A stretch of DNA of 64,000 nt from Limonium bicolor (lineage: Eukaryota; Streptophyta; Magnoliopsida; Caryophyllales; Plumbaginaceae). The translations under genes were made by a program, and so were the position numbers. Location of the stretch: the NCBI GenBank assembly GCA_023374045.1, contig CM041779.1:144337485-144401484 (forward strand). The letters are read 5' to 3'. Under the pieces are notes generated by a model, which was given only the letters and a program-made list of their open reading frames with translations, had not been told where the DNA came from and did no database searches. Of the stretch, positions 12,301 to 24,494 are shown piece after piece; the first letter of the stretch is position 1; every line of letters begins with the position of its first letter.

Positions 12301-14970
12301 CTTTTTTATAAGTTAGAAATGTTATATTTAATGGTATGTATAACATGGTATAAATAATGGGGTGATTTTGTAAATAAAGGAAAGTATGGATTATGGAAAA
12401 GAATAAGATTTTCTTATGGTGCCTAAGCGGCAATATAAAATAGTTTTGTATAAAAACTATAGGTCATAAATTAAAAGAAATAAGAATATCATATCAAATG
12501 ATATTAGCATATGGAATAACATTACATAATGTTGTGTGGTCAAAATAGAATTTAAATAAATTCAAGGGCTGTAACGAATTAACAAGAGTTGGAAAATGAA
12601 TTTTAGACTAAGGTCTATAATGCTATGAATGTTATAACAATTATATGGTTTAGATGGAATTAATATAAGTAAGGATATTCACATAAAATAATGTGACGAA
12701 CTATAAATAAATAGGATTTATAAACTATGGTGTTTATGGAATAAACCTTAGGAGTTGTAATTATACAACATAAAATGTTAATCATGTTAGGGTAATAATC
12801 TTAATATAAGTTGTATAATATAATACAACTAATGGAAATAATCATCTAATAAAAGATGATAAAAGTAACATAAAATACAAGAGTTTATTTAACTCATGGG
12901 AATTACCTACGTGGTAAATATATACATACACAAGAATAATGTATATAAGGATGGATACATATTATGGTGGGAAACTATATAATATAATGGTGGTGGTTAT
13001 TTAAAAAAAATATATAGTTACAAACTATAAGTTATGAGTTTTGGAATGCAAATATAATTTGCTAATATAATGGAGTATATAATACAATGTATTATAATGG
13101 ATGGTGGAAAATGATACAATATGAAAATAATACAATATAATATAATAATGCATGCATACATGCAACCATAGGTTATGTACCTATATTAATGGTGGATAAG
13201 ATTAAAGAAAAATATTGAATTAAACTTAACAGTTGAAATATTTTGACATACGAGTTTTAAAGTAACAAAGCCAACCGGTTTAGATAAACCCGTAACAAAC
13301 AACTGTAGAAAACAGGGGTGAACTGTCGGGGTACTTATTATTCGGAAATACCAGATGTAGTTAGTCATGGAGACTGACTTATAGTTTATTACCGTTTAGA
13401 TCATACTTCAGACAAGGACGCTTGACGAGTTAGTGGACTACACTGCGCATCCTAGGTCTTGGTGAACGGTATGTAAAGGGGTTTGATCCGAGTTGTCCTA
13501 AGGAAGCTCCTTGGGCTCGGATTTGGTTGATATAACTTGTGTGTTATGTGTGTGGATACATGTATGTGCTTAAGTGTTACTGCATTATTTATTATGCACG
13601 AGCGTCCTACGGGACTAACACTATGTCAACTATAGATCGACTTATATAAACATACATATACGTTGATGTGATAACATGATGGTTACTTGATATAATACCA
13701 TAGTATTAATATTAAGTATAAGGGAACCTAAGTAAAACACTTAGGTATGAGTCACGACATTGTCGGTCTCTAGAGCATGGATCTCGAACATGAATATAAC
13801 CTAGATTACTTCTAGGTATGCGTGAGACCCATTGGACAGCTAATTAATAATTATATTCTCCATAAGACTAAGAGCATATCTTAAACATTATGAGAGAGAG
13901 ATGGTATGAGTTGAGTTGAGTTGAGTTGAGGAATCCCGGTAGTTTACGAACTACTTGGTTGCGCATTTGTGATCACTGAGGGGTACCCGATTGGGTTCCG
14001 CTCCAGGTTATACCCAACGAGCCCAAACTGGATCGTGGGTCAGGTGGCTACGGCCTTTATATGGACGTCTTACGAGACATAAGAGAGTCAGGGGCCTCCG
14101 GACCTCTGGCGAAATGAGCACCTTTGTGTGTACGGGAGGACTACTGTCCATGGTGAGGATATCGGGTTGTCCTAACATGACGCCCAACTGGTATTAATTA
14201 AACATGGTTGGATGGAGCTTACAAGGCTAAGGTAAATTAAATATGAAAACTGTACGCCACGGCGAATGTACATTGTACATAAGGATGGGGCCTTGAAGGC
14301 CAAATTAACTTGTAATTAATAAAGGATGGTATACACTACGGCGAATGTACATGGTACATTATATTACTCGGTACGTTCGATATACAAATGTTGTTTGTGG
14401 TATTAAATGAATATTTGGATTGGATGGATGATTAAATGTTTATGAATAATTGGATGGATGATTATGTATATTGTACATTTATATTACAGTACTGATTATA
14501 ACTGTAAAATGGTAAAGCATGAAAGCAATCTAATAACAAGATGGTTAAAATGACAAGTGACCATTAGGGTCCAGGCCCGGCATACTCAGCGTCTATCGCT
14601 GATACACACTCATGCAGGTTGTGATTATCGCCGGAGCCGAAGTGCGGGAATAGAGTAATTAGAGTTCATCTTAATTACCGCACATGGAGTTGTATTATGG
14701 TAAGGGTATGTATTTTCAGGATTGGGTAGACGCTCACTTGTCGTTGTTTATGATTTATGGTCTTAGTATTATGTATAGGAGTTTCTTGTTATCACGGCGG
14801 TTAGTAGTTTGTTTATGTTGGAAGTTGGATGTAGTTTGGCTTCGTTGCTTGCATGGGTGAGTAATGGCCGGTGACACCCGAGTGAGTATTGTTATTTATT
14901 TTCCGCTGCGAGACGTTTTATTTATTGCTACGTGAGAGATTATATCGTGTTTAAGGAGAGGGGTGTTACA
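9371..14970 (+). mobile_element. 5.6-kb LTR, TGAAACACCCC...GGGGTGTTACA
   Basis: Both ends are canonical TG...CA with the family's CACCCC/GGGGTGTT inverted termini. It has AG|GTAA sites at 10593, 10768, 11070 and 11234. The stretch 11250-13200 is very AT-rich. A run of five TTGAG units lies at 13910-13930, and near-copies of CGGCGAATGTACAT at 14260 and 14340. Small open frames here are spurious. Confidence 0.75.
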
Positions 14971-16462
14971 CTTAGGCCCTTAAAATGCATAAACCTTAAA
15001 CACTGAATTTCCCACAATATATTTGCCTTTGACCTGCAAATTCATACAACAATACATATGCCCTTTAATAGTCTCCTTGAGAACATTTTACTAAGTCATT
15101 CACCATTGGCTCCTTAGGTAGTTTTAATAAGCAACATAAGCTCATTTCTCCTAAGACTTTTAAACTACATTAGGTTAACACATTTACCTCTTTTCCTCAC
15201 AAACTTCTTCCTTGCCTTCTTGACTAAAATCGGCAAGGCTTTAGTTGCTTGTCAACTTCTAATCAATATACAAGCAATGTAATGAGTATTCAAGCTCCAT
15301 GCTTAATCTCATTATAAACCCTAGGTTATATATTATCTTAAAACATTAAGATAGTTGTTTTACCTTGGTAATGGAAGAGAGTTTGAATAAGTGGCAAGAG
15401 AGGACTCCACCAAGCCCTTGAAAGATTGAAATGAAGCTAGAACAAAGCAAGGTAAAGAACACCATCAATGGTGATTTTCGGTCAACACTAAAAATGGAGG
15501 AAATGTTGTTTTTCTTTGAGTTTCCTTACCTTGAAGAAAAGGAGAACAATGAGATGTTAAAAGATGAGCTCAAGCTCCTCCCATGGAAATTCCTCTTGGA
15601 ACCGAAATGGAGCTCTTGGAATTTTGAGCAGACAAGGTTGAAGAGCTTGATGAGACTAGAAGAATGGTGGTCTTGGTTTTTGATTTAGTAATGGGAGCTA
15701 GGAGAAAATGGCAATGGAAGATGGTGTTGGTGTTGTTGCTGTAGCAACCGTGAATGGAGAAGGTAGAAGAGAGGTTGAAGGCGTGGGAAATGAAGAAGGA
15801 AAGAAGAGAATGAAGATAACTTAGCTAGTTTAGATATTTAAGTAAAAGTAAATAGTGATTTGCTTTATCAATTTTCTATCTTATCAAATTAACAAGGGGA
15901 ATGACTCACCCCTTATAAAAACAGGCCCCCATTAAGTAATAAGGGGTATTTTAGTCTTTGTTGACCAATTAACTCACTTATATTGACTTATGTTATAAAC
16001 TAGCTTATTTTAGTTACTATTCATAAAACTAGGCACATAATTGTGAAATTTTTGATTTCCCATTGATTTAGACTTCATAATGTGATACTAAGTAGTACAC
16101 ATGTTAAATAAAGAGTAATGATGGACATTTAGCCACTCAAAACTCATTTACAAGACAATTTTTCAAAAATGTGCTTTAAGACTCCTTAACGCACATTTTG
16201 TTTTAACTTGTTTTCAAGCTTGGTTCTCTTTGGTAATTGGTTTAATATGTTCATTAACATATAAATAAAGTCTTGGTAAGCTTATTAGGTCTTAACCAAA
16301 CTTATCCCAAGCTTAGAGCACATTTTTGCCCATATTGACCTTAAGGTATTTATTTGTGTTTTCTATGGTTTAAATTGTTTACTAATGTTTCTAAGACACT
16401 TTTTAGTCTTAATATACCATAGTTTAATATTTAAAAAACATACCTAGGTTTGGGGTATTTCA
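14971..16462 (-). mobile_element. LTR shared by elements A and B, right part (3' LTR of B)
   Basis: On the minus strand it begins TGAAATACCCCAAACC at 16462, next to B's polypurine tract, and matches 25127-26620 of B's 5' LTR with few differences. It holds AG|GTAA leader sites. It is cut at 14971 by the inserted element. The open frame at 15431-15688 is on the strand opposite to the LTR and is not considered real. Confidence 0.85.
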
Positions 16463-16475
16463 ATCTACCCCCCTT
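16463..16475 (-). other. Polypurine tract of element B
   Basis: The minus strand reads AAGGGGGGTAGAT directly before the 3' LTR start. A second copy lies at 16705-16716, just after the pol stop. Confidence 0.75.
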
Positions 16476-16704
16476 AAAAGAACTTTGTCCCCAAAGTTCA
16501 CACTTCCCACATATCTTAAATATTAGAACACGGGGAATACTTATAAAACAATACTTCCAAACAACATTAACAACATACTTACATAACATCGGACTTAAGG
16601 TCCAAACAACATAACACCATCAACGGTCTGTAACACAGTAAGATAACAACATAACATAGACAATGTATTTAAATACATGTCGCACACACATAACCGAAAC
16701 AGGC

Positions 16705-16716
16705 TCTACCCCCCTT
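16705..16716 (-). other. Second polypurine tract of element B
   Basis: The minus strand reads AAGGGGGGTAGA about 40 bp after the pol stop codon and about 240 bp before the LTR-adjacent tract, mirroring element D. Confidence 0.65.
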
Positions 16717-16754
16717 AAAATAGGGGTACGCCCCGTACCCTATACATACAAAGA

Positions 16755-19700
16755 CTAAGAAGTAAACAACGATGGGTACTTTGCCTTCATTTTATCTTCC
16801 AGCTCCCAAGTGGCCTCCTCGACGTCCTGGTTAGACCAGAGGACCTTCACCAGTCTCATAGACTTATGGCGAGTGTCTCGAGTCTTAGTGTCCAGAATCC
16901 GTACGGGAGTCTCCACTGATCGCATGGTCGGCTCTAAGGTTAGCCTTTCAGGCTGAAGTACATGAGACATATATTTCTTCAACTGGGACACATGAAATAC
17001 ATCTTGTACCTTGCCCAGCTCGGCGGGTAGATCAAGTCTGTAAGCTACCGGGCCTATCCGCTCCGTCACAAAATAAGGCCCCACATACTTTGGGCTCAAC
17101 TTGCCTTTCTGGCCAAAACGAAACACTCCCTTCATGGGGGATACCCTAAGAAATACGTGATCGCCCACGGCGAACTCCAGGTCACGTCTGCGCACATCGG
17201 CGTATGATTTCTGTCTGTCCTGAGCTGCCTTCATGTTAGCCCGGATCTGGCGTACTTCCATCTGAACTTGTTCCAGATACTCTGGTCCTATAATGACCGT
17301 CTCACTCGACTCATCCCAGCATAATGGCGTGCGGCATGGTCTACCGTACAAAGCCTGGAAGGGAGACATCTTGATCGAAGCATGGTAACAGTTGTTGTAG
17401 CTAAACTCGATCAGATGTAACTTGTCAATCCAGCTGGTCTGAAAGTCAAGTGCACATGCACGTAACATATCCTCGAGTGTCTGGATGGTGCGCTCACTCT
17501 GACCATCAGTCTGTGGGTGGAATGCCGTACTCAGCTTCAGCTCGGTACCCAGCGCTTCTCGTGTGGATTTCCAATACCTCAAGAGGAATCTGGTATCCCT
17601 GTCAGACACAATTGTCTTCGGTATCCCATGATGTCTTACAATCTCTCTGTCGAAAAGCTCTGCAAGCTTTGTCACTTTCCAAGTGTCCTTCATCGGAATG
17701 AATCGGGACACCTTGGTCAGTCGGTCAACAACAACCCAAATCATATTCAGACCTCTCTTTGTAGGCGGAAGCCCTACTACGAAGTCCATAGAAATGTCAT
17801 GGAACTTCCACTCAGGCACTGGCATTGGCTGTACCATACCACCAGGCCGTCGGTGCTCGAACTTGACCTTCTGACAAGTGAGACACCTCAACACATAGTC
17901 ATTTACATCCTTTTTCATGCCTGTCCACCAAAAATAACGTTTCATACCCTTGTACATCTTTGAAGCTCCAGGGTGGATCGAAGTCGTAGAATAGTGGGAT
18001 TCACTCAGTATGCGCTCCTTCAGCTCAACGCTACTCCTCGGAATACACAATCGGCCGTTAAGCCTAATCAGGTCATCATCGTGGAGTTGGAAGTCGTACT
18101 TCTGACCCTCGAACGTGCCATCAATAAGCTTCTGCCTGATCTCCAACATATACTGATCCGTCATCTGAGCACTCCGCACCTCTTCAACCAAGCTAGTATG
18201 AGAGACTAGCGAATAGAGAGAGTGTGCTCGGCGACTCAATGCGTCAGCTACCACATTTGCTTTTCCCTACTTATACTGTAAATTGATGTCGTAGTCATTT
18301 AAGAACTCGACCCACCTTCTTTGTCTCATGTTCAACTCCTTCTGAGTGAACAAGTACTTTAAACTCTTGTGGTCGGAGTAGATTGTCATGCTTACCCCAT
18401 ACAAATGATGTCGCCATATCTTCAGTGCGAAGACAATGGCACCCAATTCTAAGTTATGGGTAGGGTAGTTCTCTTCATGCTTCTTCAGCTGTCCGGAGGC
18501 GTATGCTACGACCTTCCCGTGTTGCATCAACACACAACCCATACCTCTGCCTGATGCGTCCCAGTAGACCTCAAAACCATCTGGACCGTCTGGTATAGTC
18601 AGGACTGGTGTAGATGTCAGAGCATCCTTGAGACTCTGGAAAGAACTCTCACAGTCGTATGTCCACTCGAATGGTGCATCCTTCTTCATTAAGGAAGTCA
18701 TCGGCTTCGAGACACTGGAGAAGTCCTTCACAAATCTCCTGTAATATCCTGCCAGACCGAGGAAGCTCCTGATATCGGTAACTGTCTTCGGTCTAGGCCA
18801 GGTGCGCACTGCATCTATCTTTGCCGGATCAACAACGATCCCGGCCTCATAAATCACATGTCCAAGAAAGGATACTTGGTTCAACCAAAACTCACACTTT
18901 GAAAATTTAACATACAACTAATTCCTTCTCAACGTTTGCAACACACTTCTCAGGTGGCTTTCGTGCTCATCCTTCAATTTCGAATACACAAGAATATCAT
19001 CGATGAAGACTACGACTGACTTGTCCAACTGATCTTGGAACAAGCGGTTCATTAAGTCCATGAACTTGGCTGGTGCATTGGATAAACCAAACGGCATAAC
19101 CGTAAACTCATAATGTCCATATCTGGTTCTGAATGCGGTCTTCTCAATGTCACTCTCACGGATGGCAATCTGATGGTATCCGGATCATAGATCTATCTTG
19201 GAGAATACTGATGCTCCTTTCAACTGATCAAATAAGTCGTCGATGCGTGGTAAAGGATAACGGTTCTTCACCGTAACTGTATTAGTTCTCGATAATCAAT
19301 ACAAAGGCGGAGACTACCGTCCTTCTTCTTCACGAAGAGGACCGGCGCTCCCCATGGTGAAACACTAGGGCGGATGAATCCCTTGTCGAGTAGGTCTCTC
19401 AGCTGCTCCTTGAGCTCTGTCATCTCTGCTGGAGCCATAGGATAGGGCGCCTTCGTAATAGGTCCGGTGCCCGGAGCCAAATCAATCTCAAACTCAACTT
19501 CCCACGCTGGCGGCATGCCCGACAGTTCCTAAGGAAATAAATCAGGAAATTCCGACACTACCGGCATATTTGGGCTAAACTTTGGGTCTCTCTCTATGTC
19601 CTGGACATAGCAGAGGTATACATCATTCCCTCGTCGTAGTTCACAATACATGGCCATGGCGGTGATGATCTGAGTTGAAGGCTCCCTGGGCCTCTAGCGG

Positions 19701-20124
19701 TATGATATGGTAACCCCAGACGGACTCCGAAGAAGCAGACGATGCTCGGCACATAGGATTCTGCCCTTGTACCGCTCCAACCAGTTCATCCCGACAATCA
19801 CATAAAAACCAAGTCCCTCAAACTCTATCATGTCGATCGGAAACTCTTCATCTCTGATTCGTGCAACAGCATCTCGGTAGTAGCAGGTACACTTGATCCA
19901 CTCTTTCGACGGGAGAGTGACTAGGAAGTCAGGCATCTCTTCACCGTTTAACCCCAGCCTCTTCGCAAATGATAGCGAGATGAACATATGTGAGGCCCCG
20001 GAGTCGAACAAGATCGATGCGTCCACGTCATTCGCTGGAAAGGTACCGGTGAGGATTGTGCCACTCTTGCCGGCTTCTGCCTCATTGCAGACACTCAGTA
20101 TACCTCCCGTTCCGAGTGCACAGC
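16755..20124 (-). pseudogene. pol: pol of element B (protease, RT, RNase H, integrase, chromodomain-like tail)
   Basis: The region starts after a conserved acceptor (AATTAG|GCTGTG, 20124). Protease has LFDSGASH near 20010. Reverse transcriptase and RNase H follow ([17 protein letters not shown] near 19300; [11 protein letters not shown] near 18360). Integrase (18254-16755, 499 codons) is open, with an HHCC zinc domain, the three catalytic acidic residues ([23 protein letters not shown]), a GPY-like module and the tail EEATWELEDKMKAKYPSLF typical of Del/Tekay chromoviruses. The rest is broken by stops near 18258, 18915, 19187, 19528 and 19694 and a one-base deletion near 19282. The element cannot make a full polyprotein. 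Confidence 0.9.
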
Positions 20125-20311
20125 CTAATTCATTGACAAACTTATAAGTACACGGTAGTAACACGATTGATATACTCCAAAACAACATCTCTTTATTCAT
20201 TAGCACACTCTTTACACCATAAGTCGGTTTACATTGTAGACATAGCTAAATATAGCATTCCTTAACATACAGCTGGCTTAACACATTACATGATTACACA
20301 AGGCTTGAAAA

Positions 20312-21046
20312 CTATGTGAAAGTCAAATTCAAACGTCCGGGCTTCATGTGTGTGGCATTGATCACTGTCGATGGTGCGGTATTCAGTTTGATCTTCTTGA
20401 TACCATGATATAACATCCTTGACTGTCCACCCATGATTAGCACATCTCCCGATTTCAACACTAACTTCCTTGCGAGATCAGCACGCTTCTGCTCGCCATA
20501 TATAAACACTGCGGTATCACCAATGGACCAAGACACCACGGGTACTCCCTTACTTAGAGACTCGGGTGACTCGTCCTTATCTTGGTGTAACCCTAATCAT
20601 CCACCTTTTTGGTAGAAGTTCACAATACACAGACCTGCTTTAACACTTGGTATTGAATCCGATTCAACTTGCTGAGCAATTCCCACGGCGTGGTTAACAA
20701 CCGCAAGGAACTCCTCAGGTATACTTGATATAGTTGCTCCGTCTTCTGCTCACACGTCTTGATATGACTTGGTGTAAGGATTCCAGTCCTTACCCATGCA
20801 CATCATCTTCAGCTTCATTTTCGATCCGCTCGGGTACTCGGGTGTGTAGAAACCTCCAGGTGCTGCTCCAAGTTCGTTGCATCGCCTGATGTTGTGGATT
20901 TGTGCTTCCGGTGTCAGGTATCCATTTAAGAGTATCATACCTGGCTGGATAACCTGACATTGCTCCATTGGAAATTTGGTGATGCTGATGGTTGTCTCTT
21001 CAGGGTTCGGTGTGGGCGGGATTGGATAACCGATATTGAATGGTTC
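20312..21046 (-). pseudogene. AlkB exon (exon 4) of element B
   Basis: This is a 2-oxoglutarate/Fe(II) dioxygenase domain of AlkB type, between gag and pol. It begins after CTTAG|GAACC. Iron ligands are still present: LGLHQDKDE (HxD) and MLYHGIKK. It is inactivated by two CGA-to-TGA changes (one just before LGLHQDK), one extra base near the exon start, and a changed C-terminus in which the last Arg of RxNxTxR is Thr followed by a premature stop. Both CGA changes look like methyl-CpG decay. Confidence 0.9.
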
Positions 21047-21192
21047 CTAAGTTTTCAAATTACCTAATTTAGGTGACTTTCACGTTATACTTTAACTCTT
21101 TACTTATGTGGTTGTACACTTAGACTTGCTAACACTCATGCATGAAGTGCGGTAAGCAGTCAATTATTTCACTCATAAGTTAAGGTAGTACC

Positions 21193-22659
21193 TGGTCTAG
21201 AAGAGGGTCCTGCAGCCTCAGACCGGTCTACCACATTCAGGGCGGCCATGCCAGTTCCTGGCCCCTTCCCCTTCTGGGAGTTCATGTTTCCCCTTGTCAG
21301 AGGATTGCTGGTTAGTCGCTTTCGTCTTCGGTGGTCGCGGCGGCCCCTTACCCTTCCACTGCCCCTTTGGCCTGTAGTTCCTGCCATTGGGGTTCTGCCA
21401 ACACTCATAGTCGTGGTGCCCCATCTTCTGGCAGTAACGACACTGCACATCATTTCCCTTGCAGTCCTTGCCAGGGTGGTCTCCGTTACACCACTTACAG
21501 TAGTAGTGGCGCTCCGGTCCAGAGCCCGCGCTAGCTGCTAACACATTACACTTTCAGTACACACTTCACATTATAACATTACACACTTAAACTCGGTATT
21601 CAGAACTAATTGTTTACCCTTGAATGGTTGAGAGTGCAGGGGCTTAGCCGCGTATGCGTAGGTGAGCTGCAACGGCTCCTCAGTAGTGGTGGTCTGGGCT
21701 TGGCCCTTGCCACCCTGTTGCTGTCCTTTCTGGGACTGGGGGTATGGCTTTTTCTTCTTTCCTCCCCCGTACCCTTGTGTGCTTTGACCCTCGCTCGTGG
21801 CCTTACGCTTGAGTGCATTCTCCTCGTCCCTCAGACGGATGGTGATCTCTACAATAGCAGCGGCATGATAGCACTCCTATATTTAGGATGTTAGTTATGC
21901 CCCGCAAATCAAACTCACAATTACATTCATACACTGTACATACTTATTCACATCACACTGTGGTTCATTACCTGCAAAGTAGTATATCCGCTTGGCCCAT
22001 ACCATAGAGTAGGCGGTAGCTCAGTCCGCTGTAGAAACGGTTCCCAGTATCCGGTCTGAGTAACCCAGATCTGGTAGCAGGTGGATGAGTCCGATGAAGC
22101 GAGAGTAGTACTCATCTACCGTCATTCTTATCCCCTTGTCTCAGATTGTCCAGCTCTAGGTGCTTGGCCTCTTGCACATGTATCGGGTAGTACTTGGCTC
22201 GCAGTAGAGCCGTGTACTCCCTCCACTGAAAGGTAGGGTCAGCAACTCTGCCCTCCCGTACTAGCTTCCACCAACTCTGTGCCGAACCCTTCAGGTAGTA
22301 AGCGGCAAGAGACCTTGACCTCCTCGGGCACATTCAAGGTTCGTAGGCGGTCTCCATCTCGGAGTGTACGCCTCCAACTTACTAGGGTCGGTCTCCCCAC
22401 TAAACGACGGGGGTCTCAAATCTGCCAACGCCTTGACCCAGTTGGTCTCGCGCGGCTGTGGTTGCGGTTGTGGCCCTTGTTGATCCGCACCGCCCTGCTG
22501 CTGCTGCTGCTGCTGCATCGCAGCCACTAACTGGGGTACCATCTGGGCTACGGCGGCTGCTACTGCCTCAGCCATAACCTGTGCCGTCGTGTTCTCGCCC
22601 TGGCCACCCGTATCACCAGTACCGTGTCCGCGGCCTCTACCTCTTGGTCGACCTGACAT
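21193..22659 (-). pseudogene. gag: gag of element B, three exons
   Basis: Exons are 22659-21972, 21876-21618 and 21534-21193, separated by introns of 95 and 83 bp. All borders are GT-AG, and intron 1 has a CTAAC branch-point motif before its acceptor. Exon 3 is 342 bp, the same as in D. Exon 1 encodes the MSGRPRGRGRG start and Gln run and then shifts frame near 22370. Exon 3 encodes the two zinc knuckles. Donor and acceptor of intron 3 (21192-21047) are intact. Confidence 0.85.
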
Positions 22660-22844
22660 CTGGATTCACATGAACATTCATTAGCATTATGCTTGCACAC
22701 TTATCGGTTCAACGGTTGTAACATCTTCCCGACAATAAGGTATCTCCACACTTAGTTAGTGGTTAACCTTTCCATAACCATTTACTTAGGTAACTATGGT
22801 AAGGTTTCCTAACTCGGTATATTCCTAAGCTCGGTATTCTAGTC

Positions 22845-22872
22845 ATCAGAGCGATACTTCGCTCTGATACCA
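22845..22872 (-). other. Primer binding site within a hairpin, element B
   Basis: The minus strand gives TGGTATCAGAGC (22872-22861). Positions 22845-22868 form a perfect 10-bp inverted repeat (ATCAGAGCGA / TCGCTCTGAT) with a 4-base loop overlapping the primer site. Confidence 0.8.
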
Positions 22873-22970
22873 CTTTTTGTAACACCCCTACTACGCACTT
22901 AACAACTAACCGAAATCACAGCGGAAATAAACAACTAAACAATAACTAAACGGTTCGGTGCTACAACGCC

Positions 22971-22992
22971 GTTAATCACCCACGTGGTTAAC
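22971..22992 (-). other. U5 hairpin of element B LTR
   Basis: GTTAATCAC, a 4-base loop and GTGGTTAAC form a 9-bp stem (one G:T-type pair), 93 bp from the LTR end. It is conserved with compensating changes in A, C, D and the solo LTR at 34965. Confidence 0.7.
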
Positions 22993-24311
22993 AAGACAGA
23001 ATAAATACAAGTGTATCAGTCTGATGATCAGACTCCCGAGCATTAGGTACTAACATCCATATATATACATAACCAGCAATACCGAGTATTTACATCACAA
23101 CATCACTGTAAACTGTAAACCATAAACTGCCACTATAAACTGTCAACAACCGCCACTGTCAAAAAATAACGGTGCCAAATATAACACCGCGGGAGCACAA
23201 GCGCATCCCGGGCTCAACATCCAAAATAACCAAAAGTATAACACGACCTAGATCACGCCACTCTGCTTCTTTGATCATCATCATGTAATAAAAATGGAGC
23301 CCCCGAGGGGTCAGCAACCCTTGGCTGGTTTATGGTTAACGCGCAGCCCATCGGCTACCGGGATACGCGCAACTATTTGTCATGATTACATGGCAATGAT
23401 TTTAAACAAACAACATATATAGCATAGCAAAAGATATTGCATAGCACAACAACACACACAACATAACAAGAACGGTTCACTTTAGGAACCAAACCAACAT
23501 AGTTAAATCACATGGAGAGCCTAGAGAATGTTGCCAAACTCATGCTAAGCTCGTTACATAACTCGTTACCGTCCTGTTAGATTGAATGAATAACTTAAGC
23601 CCAAGGTGCGTCGGATATAGTAATCCAAGCACACCGAACAACATAGTATGCCCCTGTGGCCCGACGTGAGTTAGTAAAATAGCCTTGGATAAGCTAAAGG
23701 GAAGGTTGAAACCAAATTGGAAAATAACCATAACATACAAAGAGAATCGAACCGGATATGACATCGACTCCCATACTCACACGCGTGGCCGGAACAGACC
23801 GGACTCCTCACTTCCCCGGTTAGCACTTGTTAGAATCCCCATTATTGAAATTTAAACAATGAATGCACAAAGTGTTTAGGTCAAGTTAGACACACACAAG
23901 GGAAACGAGTCACATCTTAACAACATAATAATATAAACAACTTTAAACTCTTTACATGACTTAAGTCTTACAAGGTCATAAACACACAGAAAAACAAACA
24001 ACACACAAGCCGGTGTAAACCGCTAGGCAACAGACTGCAAGAAAACCATACCTTGGTCCTTGCTTCGACTGGTTTCCACCGTTGGAGAGTCCTATACACA
24101 TTTAGTAACGTCGGTTAATTAACGCACTAGTCCGTTGTTAACTTATTACTTCACATATCTAGTTATTTTATTTTCACACTTTGTTTTAACTTGTCACCTT
24201 TTAAATTGTCATTATAACACTCCTAACATGTCTTAGACAACCTTATAACATCATTACTAACTAATCCCCATCATTAGACATCATTATTTAACCTTAAACT
24301 AAGTTTTTTAA

Positions 24312-24494
24312 GTGGTCCGGGACTTGGTCCCCATCTAAGGTCCCGGACCTACACTTAACTAACTCTCGGGTTGTTTTTATGGGGTGGTCCGGGACTTCAT
24401 ACAAGTCCTAAGTCCCGGACCAATATGGTAGGTGACTCTCGGCCCTTTTTAATGCATGGTCCGGGACCTTACCCAAGACCTAGGTCCCGGACCA
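24312..24494. repeat. 72-bp hairpin array in B LTR
   Basis: Three units start GGTCCGGGAC at 24314, 24386 and 24458, exactly 72 bp apart, and each closes with GTCCCGGACC. Units 2 and 3 have perfect 12-bp stems. Confidence 0.85.

Larger units (their letters stand above)
7336..14970 (+). mobile_element. 3' fragment of another chromovirus with 5.6-kb LTR
   Basis: This piece sits inside the LTR shared by A and B. From 7336 to 9370 it is the 3' end of an internal region: a decayed pol end near 8560-8670 and two polypurine tracts. From 9371 a full LTR runs to 14970. No target-site duplication flanks it and about 1.1 kb of the host LTR is gone, so deletion or illegitimate recombination accompanied its arrival. 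In 7336-8560 I recognise no coding sequence. Confidence 0.7.
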
